Source of the DNA: Carposina sasakii
Lineage: Eukaryota > Arthropoda > Insecta > Lepidoptera > Carposinidae
Assembly: GCA_014607495.2 (NCBI GenBank)
Contig: CP053169.1
Coordinates: 4,402,001 to 4,466,000, forward strand
Length of the DNA: 64,000 nucleotides
Reading direction: 5' to 3'
The notes beneath the pieces are model-generated. The model saw only the letters and a program-made list of their open reading frames with translations. It was not told the origin of the DNA and did no database searches. Below, in pieces: positions 46,245-56,474 of this stretch (the stretch's first letter is position 1; every line of letters begins with the position of its first letter). The position numbers and the translations under genes were made by a program.

Positions 46245-46980
46245 AGTTTAATTTAATATAGGAACACAATTATACGAGGAGCTTCTATTAAATCCATTTA
46301 TTCTATTCCACTCGTATATTTTGAACGTGCTAAGCATGAAACTATGAACGCTGATTCTATAAAATATAGCACGGAATTTAAATTGTATCATTACTATTAA
46401 CTAACTGTAAGACGAAAGGACTCTAAAATCTGGGCTAGCACATTTTTATTCCCTTTAAGGTCTAAACGTACAAACGACATAGTGCATGTAGTAGATACAT
46501 TTAAATTGAATGCCATGCCGGCGCAAATAAAGAAATTTAACCAACACTTATACCCTAGCAAATATGTGTTAATTACATCAAGTGGCAATTACACTGGACG
46601 TTACTCCGCCTCTACAGTCATGATGTATCATAATGTTTACTTAACATACTGCTGCCCAGTTAGAAAGTGAAAAATATTTAGGTAAACGAGTACCCAAGAG
46701 CATGGTTTTGCATGCTCACCCACTACCTGATTATTTTGTAACGTGGTCATGCGAGCAGCCGCTAATACTTCATTGTCTATGCTAATTATGTTACATGTAT
46801 GCTGTGTTGTTTCGTTCGTTTTGACGAATTCATTATTTATTTGAACGTCATCTTTGGTAATGTCTTTTGACAGGTAACATTATTTGCCAGTAAATATTTT
46901 AAATATTCAGTTAGCTGCATAAGACGACACTATCTGACCTATTTACTGCTAACTATAAACATTTAAATCATTTATCATAA
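46245..46980. other. Intergenic, nothing recognised
   Basis: No supported features. Confidence 0.4.
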
Positions 46981-46984
46981 TCAT

Positions 46985-47270
46985 AATTTCAGCCATAGGA
47001 AGTCCACTGTTAAAACATAGGTCTCGCCATTTGCATTCACGTTTTTCTTATTGCCCTATTCACATTCTACTTGGGGTCGCCGGCACAATATGTATTTTTC
47101 TTCCATTCATCCCCTATTTATATCGGTCTTCTCATTACTTACTCCCAGTACAAGCATATTCTCTCTCACATCGTTCATCCACACTTCTTAGTTCTTCCTC
47201 ACTTTTAAACTTCCTCTTTTGTACTCATTCCTTATCTTACCGTTCTTGTGACACAATATATTTTAATATC
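46985..47270 (-). repeat. LINE-like decayed repeat
   Basis: GGAAGTCCACTGTTAAAACA, TAGGTCTCGCCATTTG and a GGGGTCGCCGGCACAATATG-like phrase resemble the complement of lepidopteran LINE 3' regions (cf. the GTCCACTGCTG... phrase of family P). No clear ends. Confidence 0.35.
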
Positions 47271-47359
47271 TATTAGAGAGCTAGAGCTTCCGATCCATTC
47301 AACAAATACAGATAAACAACTTCTTTCAATTTAATTTACACTTGCGCGTACTAACAATT

Positions 47360-47590
47360 ACATACATACATATAATCACGCCTTTATCCCTTACAGGGTA
47401 GGCAGAGCATCAAGGGCCGATAGAACCACATGGTGCCACTTCTGACCAATTTTGAGGGTATAGTTGAGATGTGCAATTTCTGTTAGTAGCGTCAGCCCAT
47501 CGCCTACTAAACACCAAGACCCTCTTGTCCCTCTACTGACTTGTACAGTATGCCCGGAAAGAGAAGCAGCTGTAGTATTATACTTTTTTT
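47360..47590 (-). mobile_element. RTE-like LINE/SINE 3' tail, family T
   Basis: It is the complement of 7785-8037: an ACATACATACATATAATCAC tail, CTTTATCCCTTACAGGGTAG, TGGTGCCACTTCTGACCAAT and GGAAAGAGAAGCAGCTGTAG. Full-length relative to the other copies. Confidence 0.7.
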
Positions 47591-47639
47591 TTCACTCCCA
47601 GAGCAGCATAGAAGTAACAATTAATTGAATTATAAACAT

Positions 47640-48845
47640 TAACAATCATTTGTTCCAATCGATAGTTCAGTAGAATATAGTTCTAATTTTAGACCCGGTT
47701 GGGTTACAGTAATCGACAGGGTTACCGGCGCGGAACCAGCTTACGGTATCGATGCAGTCGATACGTGACTCCAAGCACACACGACCATGGATCTGTAGGC
47801 TCCCGATCAAGTGCTTTCGATTTGTTGTATGCTGTGAAGCACAGATATATTGGTTATGGGTTATGATGAGCTATCAGGAATCCGGGTGTTAGCACTTCGT
47901 TCAGCGCAATATCATTCAATTTTGACTCGAGAACGACCGTGTCACAACCGCAATTCAACAAAACCACGTCTAGAGTTAGATTCTGTTCAAAAATTATATT
48001 TGACAGCCAAATGTAGGCAATGTATAGATTAAACAATGTTTACATGCATTTGTAAATAACACGGTGAGTCTCAATCTCTTCCCCGACTCTCTTTTTTCAC
48101 GCAAAGTACCTACTGTTCAGTTTTTAATCCTTATACTATAGGTACTACGTCACTATTATAAAAATTAAATTATAATTTAAACTAGGTAAGGAATATTTAT
48201 GTTATAAATATAAAAAATTATGAAACATATCTCCTCTGAACGAGATATTAGATTTAACGTTATGACAAATTTTTCAATTGCTTCCTAGAGTGAATAGTTT
48301 GTCTGTCAACGCTGCCAACACGTACACAAAGTTGGTTTTCTTGTCGTTACACTTCCGTAATAAAATTTATACTATTTTATTAAGGAACTCATGCATACAC
48401 AAAGCCTGTACGTTTACGTTGTGCATAAATGCATGTAATCCTGTACAGAAGATTGTAGCGAGTAATTTGGTCCAATCTTGAATTTTGAAAGGAGCATCTT
48501 TCTTTCATTATTTGTATTGTGGTTCTGTGATTACATTGACCATTCGTATTCTGCCTGTCCCTGTTCCCTGTTACTTAGGCTTTCTGTGAAATATGCATTA
48601 CATCCCTTCGCTTTATTTCTCCGTAATAAGACAAACGGTTACTTCGTAACTTGTCTGTGATCAGCGCAAATTTCAATCTTCCCCTTATTGTATTGATATC
48701 AGAAATATGTACACCAGTCATGAGATCAACACGTTACATTATCGTTCACAAAATCTACTCAATACTTCCTAATTACTTTTCTCCTGTACTTGAGATCTAT
48801 TTAAGTATAGTACCTAAGTATCTTTTTATATTTACTATTTACAAT
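47640..48845. other. Intergenic, nothing firm
   Basis: A less AT-rich stretch at 47690-47800 (GGGTTACCGGCGCGGAACC) has no partner in the window. No gene. Confidence 0.35.
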
Positions 48846-48849
48846 AATT

Positions 48850-49480
48850 TAGTTCTTCAGTAAAGGTATTTACTGAATTTACAATACCTAAGGTCTTGCT
48901 CTAAATATCTTTTTATATTTCCAGAGCATCTCACACGACAAAACTATTTACGTGAAGGGTTTTAAAAAAGTGTAAACATTTAGGTACAACAAACACTCAC
49001 TTTAAAATCACTTAACAGTTCTTCATTCTGTGAGAAAGTGTATTTGAATTCATGAATTTACAATCAACCTAGAAGGTCTTGCTCTAAATATTTTTACTTT
49101 TAACTATACCTTTCCAGAGCAATCGCTTTTTCACACGACAAAGTGCTACTTTAAACATGTTTATGGATGAAAAATATGTGGAAAATGATTCATTCTAAAT
49201 AAAGATCAATTTACGCGTTCATGAGGAAAAAAGTAATAAGTTTATATTTATTAAAAATATATATTTGTAATGTAACTAAAAATTTAAGGTGATTTTTCCT
49301 TTAGGCTATAAACGTTTTTGCCAAAAAAAGTGTAAACATTTATTCCCTTGCGGTAGTTTCAAAATAACTTAAAAACACTCTGAGTATTTGGTATGAATTT
49401 CAATTTAATACCTCTACTTTAAATGTGATGTAACTAAAAATTTATGGTTTTAGTACTTATCTACTATAAGACGTTGCTTC
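48850..49480. repeat. Decayed local duplications
   Basis: GGTCTTGCTCTAAATAT occurs at about 48890 and 49075, each followed by TTTCCAGAGCA and CACACGACAAA. AAAGTGTAAACATTTA occurs at about 48968 and 49327. GTAACTAAAAATTTA occurs at about 49273 and 49430. Two or three interleaved units are implied. Confidence 0.55.
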
Positions 49481-49489
49481 GTACCAAAT

Positions 49490-50320
49490 TTCAAGATTCT
49501 ATCGGAATTCCCTTGCAAGTGTGATTTGCGGCATACACTATTTGCTCAAAGGATTTCACGGCTGACACCGAATGTGCATTTGGAACATAAAAAACACGTC
49601 ACACTTGCAGTTGGTGGAAAAACTGAAGATGTTTCATGCACAGAAGATAAAGATCATTTCGGTTTAAATTTTAAATATAGTATTGTAAATCACCTGCAAA
49701 TTAAGGAGTTTGTTGTAGAATAGAACCTGTCTTTCTCAATAGATACGAGTACAAATTCGTGGTAGGTGACGTTTGTTCATGGCTTCATACGCTGAATAGA
49801 ACAAGATTACACGGTCAGTATTATCAGAATTATCATATCTGTGGTATTATTAGCATTGTATGGTTTACCACGTTCACATCATGAACGTATAAAAAACAAT
49901 TGACGTAATACTGTCAATGCACAGTTTGAAGCACCGTAATGGCGGCGCGTTGCGCATGTATGCGTATTTTCTAGTAGGCGCCGTACTTACTATGGTTTAT
50001 AAGTGTGGGTGGATAACGCGTCAATACACATTCCTACTCCATGGAATATCGTTACCGAGCTTACTATGAATGCTTCACTTTGTGTATTGACAACACTCTT
50101 TCCGTTATTCTTTATACGTACATCGTTCACATGTATTTTTCTAAATAACTATGTGTGATATACATGTATAGGTATTAATTTAAGATTTTATTAATGTAAA
50201 TTTTGTTTTAAAAAAGTTTTGTTTTAAAAGTAATCTTTTAATTTATTATTACACTTTAATATAGACAAATTTGCACTAAATATATCCATTTAGATATTGT
50301 GTAATACTATCTTACAGTAT
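49490..50320. other. Intergenic, nothing recognised
   Basis: GGCGGCGCGTTGCGCATG at 49943 is a small GC-rich spot. Otherwise AT-rich. Confidence 0.35.
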
Positions 50321-50322
50321 AT

Positions 50323-50647
50323 AATCTCCTCATCATCACGATCATTTTTCTCCATGGAAGCATACCTGGGAAGTGTCTGGTTTCCAAAATATTAGGGTCC
50401 AAAGTTGAGTAAATAGACTGCGTTTTTCTGCATAAATGCACATAGACGCGCGTAGCAGGATTTTTTCACGAAAAATAATTAATATCTGTCTATAAAAAAA
50501 CTAACATAAACACTAGACACTATAAATTTCGCACGATCAAGGAATTTAAAAAAAAAATTTCCCAGCATTTTTTTTGGCATAAACTTACTTTATTTCATGT
50601 ATACAATACGTACCCTTCGTTAAAGGTGGCCACAAAAAAACATCCTG
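50323..50647 (+). mobile_element. Family X element, copy 3, left end missing
   Basis: It matches 25357-25736 from ATCTCCTC through TTTCTCCATGGAAGCATACC and GACTGCGTTTTTCTGCATAA to an AAAAAACATCCTG end. The CAGGATG start is deleted. Confidence 0.7.
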
Positions 50648-51114
50648 TATACATAAAAAATTAAAATATTTTATTTATTATTAAGTACAAACTTACGCGC
50701 TACTACTTTGTTATCGTAACTATTGAATTGAACATAAACGCGGGTTTCTAAACATAAAAGTGACAGTGTCATAACGACCACTGGTACAGCCTTACCAACA
50801 TCATAGGAATTAACACTTCACCAATCTTACGAAAACAAGTGAAACTCGGGCATATACTCGTAGCAACATGTCTATTGCTGTTTTATACAAATGGCTCTAC
50901 ATTTACTTTAGTTATGCCGAAATGTATACCGAAATTTAATATTGAGCATCTGGAGGTGATAAATGAAATTTTAAGCGAAAGTTTATTACAGATACCACGA
51001 CGAGTTACCGCAAAGGTAATGTTACGTGTACATAGTCTAATTCTTACAATATTTTGGCTCATATATAAATAAAAATGAAATGCTGAATGTGTTAAATGCT
51101 AAGCACAAATCTCG

Positions 51115-51250
51115 AGACAGCAGAACCGATTTCGCTAATTCTTTTTTTAGAATATTCCTTGAACGAGGATAGTTCTTAAGGATGATTCTTACTTCTATAC
51201 TCCCATACCACAGACACAGACACCCGTGCATAGCCGGGGCAGGTTCCTAA
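51115..51250 (+). repeat. Dispersed repeat (shared with 5650-5820)
   Basis: CAGAACCGATTTCGC, TTTTTTAGAATATTCCTTGA and GTGCATAGCCGGGGCAGG appear in order; the first phrase is typical of RTE/SINE 3' ends. Confidence 0.45.
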
Positions 51251-51254
51251 TATG

Positions 51255-52670
51255 TGTATAAAAACGTCGCAAATATCACTAAAATCAAGTTCGTCGACCT
51301 AACCTACTGACACAAAGGAAGCACGCGATTATATTAAAATCACTTTTATAACATTATCTATAACGGTAGGCAAGGCCAAGGTCGTCGACCGGCGCGGATA
51401 AGGTTTCCTGTCGCGCAACTAGATGTCGCCGAAGTCATTATAGACCGCAATATTGTTTACTTTTTGCCGAGAGCCATGTAGTTTTATACAATCATTTTTC
51501 TTTGCCATCAGGAGGGTCTTAACTGACTCGACTGAACAGCGAGTGATGAGATCGGAAATGAATTCTATGATTCCACTCCACTCACTTGCAGATCAACTAT
51601 CGCAGATCTGCTTGTCGAATATCTGACGCTGTTTTTTGGCCCTTTATATTAAACAAACAAAAACGAACAAATATATTTTGCTCTACCGAATCGACCGTCA
51701 TGTAGACTAAAACTGAATGAATTAAATTGTAAGCTAAGGCCGTGTTCAGACCGAACTGTTAGCAGCCACCGAAAATAGAGTAAATGAACGTTACGCAGTT
51801 GATTATATTTCTACACTATTCCATTTTTCGTTCATAGCTAACCGACAATACGTTATTACGCTATCTATGCGTTGACGACACGCTTTACATTTATTTTCAC
51901 GTTCATTCGCATTGGCAACATAATCGTAAACTGTCCACCGAAATTTTACGGCAGTATCTTACTCAAATAGGGTGATTGGTATTTAAAGATAAGTACTTAA
52001 CTTTTCAATCATCGATAATCAAACAAAAAAGACACCAAAAACCGATTTGCTTTCAAATGATACTTACGGTATTTGTTGAATGCCCAACCAGGAAAATTAA
52101 AATAACCATAGATTATTACCTGTGGACAAAAACAAAAAACTCATTAATCTCACAAATAGTATTACATATCTAGTATATTACTAAAATTTAATTAAAATAA
52201 CTTTAATAATTTGTAAAATTTTATATGGTGATTGATCATGTAAATAATAAAAAAAAAACAATATAATTTTAAGCCCCACTTGCACCAAATGAGCAAACCC
52301 AACATTCATTTTTTTTTTATTCGTGAATTAGCACACATGCTTTCTTGTTTTTTCTAAACAAAAAAGGTGTTATTCAAAATAATCTGAAAGGTAGTTCGTG
52401 AAAGTGGGGAGCCTATTCTATTTCTGATTTTCTATGTAAAGATTTCGTAACTAAAAGAGGTACATCCAACTACCTAACCTATTTAAGGACCAATTTTATT
52501 AATGGTTAGATAGCCTATCTTAAGGATTAAGTTGATGCTGTCCCTATCTTAATAAGGTTTTAGAGAAAGACAGCATTGAAAAAATCTGCCCTTAGAGTGA
52601 TTTAAAAAATACCAAAATAAATAACTATCTACGAATCTAAAGTAGATTAACACGTATCCGTTCTCATTTT
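51255..52670. other. Upstream region of the two-ORF locus, mostly intron or intergenic
   Basis: A GC-rich spot at 51375-51430 (GGTCGTCGACCGGCGCGGAT) is the only composition outlier. It could be regulatory, but no core promoter is visible. Confidence 0.35.
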
Positions 52671-52711
52671 CAGAAACACATCACCGAGCTACTGCGGCCG
52701 CGCATCTCACC
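52658..52711 (+). promoter_or_regulatory. Splice acceptor and short 5' leader of the two-ORF transcript
   Basis: CGTTCTCATTTTCAG ends at 52673, a good acceptor, followed by a 38-nt leader to the ATG at 52712 (CTCACCATGGGG). An upstream non-coding exon is therefore expected. Confidence 0.55.
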
Positions 52712-53233
52712 ATGGGGCAGGAGCAGTCTTTCGCCGCACACTCTAGTGTCGCCCCCTTGCGCCGGTACAAGGACAAATACGACGACCCCATCCAGTACAG
52801 AACCGCGCCCGCCGACTTCCGCGCCGACTACGAAGAGAAGCACTACAAGCGGCACAAGGCGAGGCGAAGCGCCGACAGCTACAAGAGCGACAATTCCTCG
52901 ACCGAAAGCAGCGGCTACAGGAGCGGGTCCAGCGCCTACGAACGCTCCGACCGCTCCACGAAAAGCGACTACTACTGCACCTCGCTATACAAAAATGACC
53001 ATTACAAGGACATAAACAAAGAACTGTACAAGCCGGTCAAAATAGCTAAGGAAAAACGCTACAAAGTCCAACTGTTCGACTTAGAAAAGGATGAACTAAA
53101 AAGCGCGCGCTTAAAGAGTTACCTAGATTCGGAGAAGGTTAACATTTCGCCGCCGAAGAATTCAGGCATTAGGAACTATACCCCAAAAATACTATCCGAA
53201 GAGGAGAGTAAAACGATAAAGAACTGGATATAA
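52712..53233 (+). CDS. Unknown Tyr/Ser/Lys-rich protein with a putative myristoylation signal
   Basis: A 173-residue ORF in a strong start context. I do not recognise the family. It begins MGQEQS, matching the N-myristoylation pattern (Gly2, Ser6), so membrane attachment is possible. Residues 18-56 are charged and Tyr-rich. Residues 58-85 are Ser-rich and look disordered (NSSTESSGYRSGSS). Residues 108-141 (KPVKIAKEKRYKVQLFDLEK region) are the most structured-looking. The C-terminus is EEESKTIKNWI. Tyr is unusually frequent (16 of 173). There are no membrane segments or cysteine clusters. Its stop lies 68 nt before the GMC C start, on the same strand and apparently in the same exon. The first 250 bp are GC-rich and codon-like. 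It could be a separate gene, a dicistronic partner, or an upstream ORF retained in the GMC C leader. Confidence 0.6.
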   Translation: MGQEQSFAAHSSVAPLRRYKDKYDDPIQYRTAPADFRADYEEKHYKRHKARRSADSYKSDNSSTESSGYRSGSSAYERSDRSTKSDYYCTSLYKNDHYKDINKELYKPVKIAKEKRYKVQLFDLEKDELKSARLKSYLDSEKVNISPPKNSGIRNYTPKILSEEESKTIKNWI

Positions 53234-53301
53234 GAGAGCTTAAGACTAGTAGGATAAGTTGTATATATTAGTTAAGGGGTAGATGCATTGTAAGGGTGAG
53301 A

Positions 53302-55672
53302 ATGGAGGCGGCAGGCGCGCTGGCCAGTCTGGCTCCATCGCCCATCACTGTCTTGGGGCTGATCCCACTCCTGGCTCTGGGGATCACGTACTTCAGATAC
53401 CAACAGTTCGACCCAGAGTCCTACATCTCAGAAGTTACCGTTGTAAGTCAATTTTTTTAACTTTTTAACTATTTTAAAGTTAAAGACCCCATCTAGTAAT
53501 TGTAATGTAAGCTATTTAATAATAATTGGTATGAAAAGTTGCTAGTGGACTTCCCATGTAGTTTAAATAATTATTTAAGTACGGGTACTTCTGTTGCAAA
53601 ACATTACTCTAGCATTTAGTACAAATTTGTTCATGGAATAGATTAGCATAAACACTTCTTAGATAATTAGATAAGTTCCTTAGCACCTATTGCCCTTTAG
53701 GTGTATTGATAGGAATGGTCCGACATATGTGCAAACAACTTTCTATTAGCTATGTTCTATACGTGCTATTTATTGTTGCACGCAAAAATAAGTGAAGGCA
53801 AATATATAAGCATGTCCAAAAGAAATTATTAACATAATTATATTGACGTGTTATTGTCCCGCTGGTTCTAGTTCTTGTGTTGTACTCTTTTGTATCGCTG
53901 TTGGTCTTACAAAAATTGTTAAATAAAAAAATAAATAAATAATGTTCGTTTCAAATTCCAGATGATGCCGATTTACGACTTCGTGGTCGTCGGCGGTGGG
54001 TCAGCAGGCGCCGTGGTGGCCTCCCGGCTCTCCGAGATCGGCAATTGGACGGTGCTATTGCTGGAAGCGGGACACGACGAGACCGAGATCTCGGACATCC
54101 CAGCCCTCGCCGGCTACACGCAGCTGTCCGACATTGACTGGCAGTTCCAAACGACCCCCTCGCACAACCGCTCCTACTGCCTCGCCATGAACGGAGACCG
54201 CTGCAACTGGCCCAGAGGTAAAGTCCTCGGCGGCTGCAGCGTGCTCAACGCTATGGTCTATGTGAGAGGCAACCGCAATGACTACGATCTCTGGGAAGCT
54301 CTCGGTAACCCCGGATGGTCGTATGATTCAGTTCTACCGTATTTTCTCAAGTCTGAAGACAATCGGAATCCGTATTTAGCCAACACGCCATACCACTCTG
54401 AGGGCGGTTACCTCACAGTTCAGGAGGCTCCCTGGCGGACGCCCTTGTCTGTCACCTTCCTAAGGGCCGGCATGGAACTGGGCTATGAAAATCGAGACAT
54501 CAACGGCGCCAAACAGACCGGTTTCATGTTAACGCAAGCAACAATGCGTCGTGGAAGTAGGTGCAGTACAGCTAAGGCATTCCTTAGACCTATTCGACAA
54601 CGAAGCAATTTGCATGTGGCACTGGGCGCTCAAGTAACACGCATTCTTATAAACCAAGTAAAGAAACAAGCTTATGGTGTAGAGTTTATACGAAACGGTG
54701 TAAAAGAAAAAGTCCGAATTAAACGTGAGGTCATTATGTCAGCGGGGGCACTAGCAACGCCAAAATTGATGATGCTGAGCGGCATCGGTCCGGCGGAGCA
54801 TTTAAAAGAGCACGGAATCCCCGTAGTGGCCAACTTGAAAGTAGGCTATAACTTGCAAGACCACGTCGGCCTGGGTGGCCTCACTTTCGTCGTCAACAAA
54901 CCGGTCACGTTCAAAAAGGATCGTTTTCAAACGTTCTCGGTTGCGATGAACTACATACTGTACGAGAAAGGTCCCATGACAACTCAGGGCGTGGAAGGTC
55001 TCGCTTTTCGTCAACACTAAGTACGCGCCTCCATCGGGTAATTGGCCGGATATACAGTTCCATTTCGCCCCTAGTTCCGTCAATTCAGACGGCGGAGAAC
55101 AGATCCGAAGGATTTTAAATTTACGCGATAGAGTTTATAATACCGTATATAAACCGATAGAAGATGCTGAAACCTGGACAATACTACCACTGCTTCTGCG
55201 TCCAAAGAGTACGGGAAGAATAAAATTAAGAAACAGAAACCCTTTTACGCCGCCCTCTATCGAGCCAAACTACTTCGCGTATAAAGAAGACATAAAAGTG
55301 TTGACAGAAGGCATCAAGATAGCTATGGCAATATCCAATACGACTGCATTCCAGAAGTACGGGTCCAGGCCCCACAACATTCCCATGCCGGGTTGCCAGC
55401 ACCACGTTTTATTCAGCGACGAATATTGGGAGTGCTCGCTTAAACATTTCACTTTCACTATATACCATCCGACAAGCACTTGCAAAATGGGTCCTAAGCA
55501 TGATCAAGAAGCGGTCGTGGATCCAAGATTACGAGTGCATGGAGTGGCCAACTTGAGGGTGGTGGATGCCAGTATAATGCCAACAATAATCAGTGGTAAC
55601 CCCAACGCGCCTGTGATCATGATCGCAGAAAAAGCTTCCGACATGATAAAGGAAGACTGGCTTGTGTTATGA
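53302..55672 (+). CDS. GMC oxidoreductase C (glucose dehydrogenase-like), with a one-base frameshift
   Basis: FAD-dependent oxidoreductase, paralogue of gene A. Exon 1 is 53302-53442 (47 codons; hydrophobic residues 15-31, then DPES), intron 53443-53961 (GT-AG, phase 0), exon 2 is 53962-55672. FAD fold VVVGGGSAG (55-63) and E82; signature 1 from 133 ([11 protein letters not shown], with Cys where Ser/Gly/Thr is usual); signature 2 at 309-323 ([15 protein letters not shown]). At 55005-55008 the run TTTT shifts the frame after residue 396, and a TAA follows at 55018. The alternative frame continues with matching family sequence ([14 protein letters not shown]..., [16 protein letters not shown]) to TGA 55670-55672. 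Read across the shift, the length would be 616 residues; as written, 399. Either an assembly/sequencing error or a recent pseudogene. ATTAAA at 56035 may be the poly(A) signal. Confidence 0.88.
53845..53942 (+). repeat. Retroelement-like A-rich tail in GMC C intron
   Basis: TTGTATCGCTGTTGGTCTTA runs into an AAATAAAAAAATAAATAAAT tail 20 bp before the exon 2 acceptor. It resembles the 3' end of a LINE; no target duplication was resolved. Confidence 0.35.
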
Positions 55673-56034
55673 CAGTGCTGTGGTGAAAATATTAATAATA
55701 CTCAGTCATTGGACTAAAACTATTTAATGATACAAACTATTTTATAGTTATTATTAATTAGTAATGCTAAGGTTGTAAATAATAATTTTAATACCTAAAT
55801 ATTGAACATGGTGATGATAGTATTTATTCCGAATTCCGAAAATAGATTTTACTTAATTAATTTTTGCTGTCACAAAAAATTAAACGTTAGGTATAAGCTC
55901 GGCGTTTAAGTTAAACCATGTTTAGTAATAGGATGTAACGCTTTATATATTTTCAATATTGTTGAAATTCAAATCTTGAGCTTTGATAATTAAATGAATA
56001 TTTTTGCAAATGTACTGTACAAGATTTTACTATA

Positions 56035-56040
56035 ATTAAA
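56035..56040 (+). terminator. Candidate polyadenylation signal of GMC C
   Basis: ATTAAA lies 363 nt after the stop, followed by a TCGTTGTTTTATTTT G/T-rich stretch. Other ATTAAA copies at 55879 and 55989 are possible. Confidence 0.3.
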
Positions 56041-56087
56041 TGCAAAAACTACATCGTTGTTTTATTTTATATAAGCCTGATAGTAGA

Positions 56088-56196
56088 TGAAGCGAAAGAG
56101 GTGTGTCAAAATCGTAGCAAATGGAGATCCGTGATCTCTGCCTACCGATCCGGGAAAGAGGCGTGATTTTTATTTATGTATGTATGATAGTAGGTA
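56088..56196 (+). repeat. LINE tail fragment
   Basis: GGAGATCCGTGATCTCTGCC, GATCCGGGAAAGAGGCGTG and a TATTTATGTATGTATG tail match the RTE-type family T ending. Confidence 0.55.
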
Positions 56197-56394
56197 TAGA
56201 TATATTCTATGCTTTCACAAAAAACAGCCATTTACTATCGACGAATCTATATAGCCATAAAATACGTTTACAAATATAAAATATTTTTTAAACTACCATA
56301 AGATAATGGAGAATGACCATTCAAACGTCCATCACGGTATAATACTTTAACCGCTCTATAGTAAAGCAAGCAGAGACTGTAATTCTTGAACTAT

Positions 56395-56472
56395 GAACTA
56401 GACTAAACTATAACAACCTGTAACAATATTACTCATATTTTGTGCAAAATAAATGATTTGATTTGATTTGAA
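56395..56472 (+). repeat. LINE 3' tail with (GATTT)n
   Basis: TTGTGCAAAATAAATGATTT is followed by GATTTGATTTGA, typical of CR1/Jockey-group LINE 3' ends. The body is not resolved. Confidence 0.45.
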
Positions 56473-56474
56473 AA

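Noticed and set aside
52746..53015. 89-codon Thr/Pro/Arg-rich ORF in another frame
   Set aside because: Out-of-frame reading of the GC-rich 173-codon ORF; low-complexity composition typical of a shadow frame.
53283..53468. 61-codon ORF overlapping the GMC C start
   Set aside because: It starts 19 nt before the GMC C ATG in another frame and runs through the intron donor; the hydrophobic N-terminus of GMC C in the adjacent frame matches gene A.
54802..55083. 93-codon antisense ORF under GMC C
   Set aside because: Shadow of the GMC C exon; no independent support.
55298..55672. Separate 124-codon gene downstream of GMC C
   Set aside because: It is the continuation of GMC C after the one-base frameshift, carrying the expected C-terminal GMC motifs.
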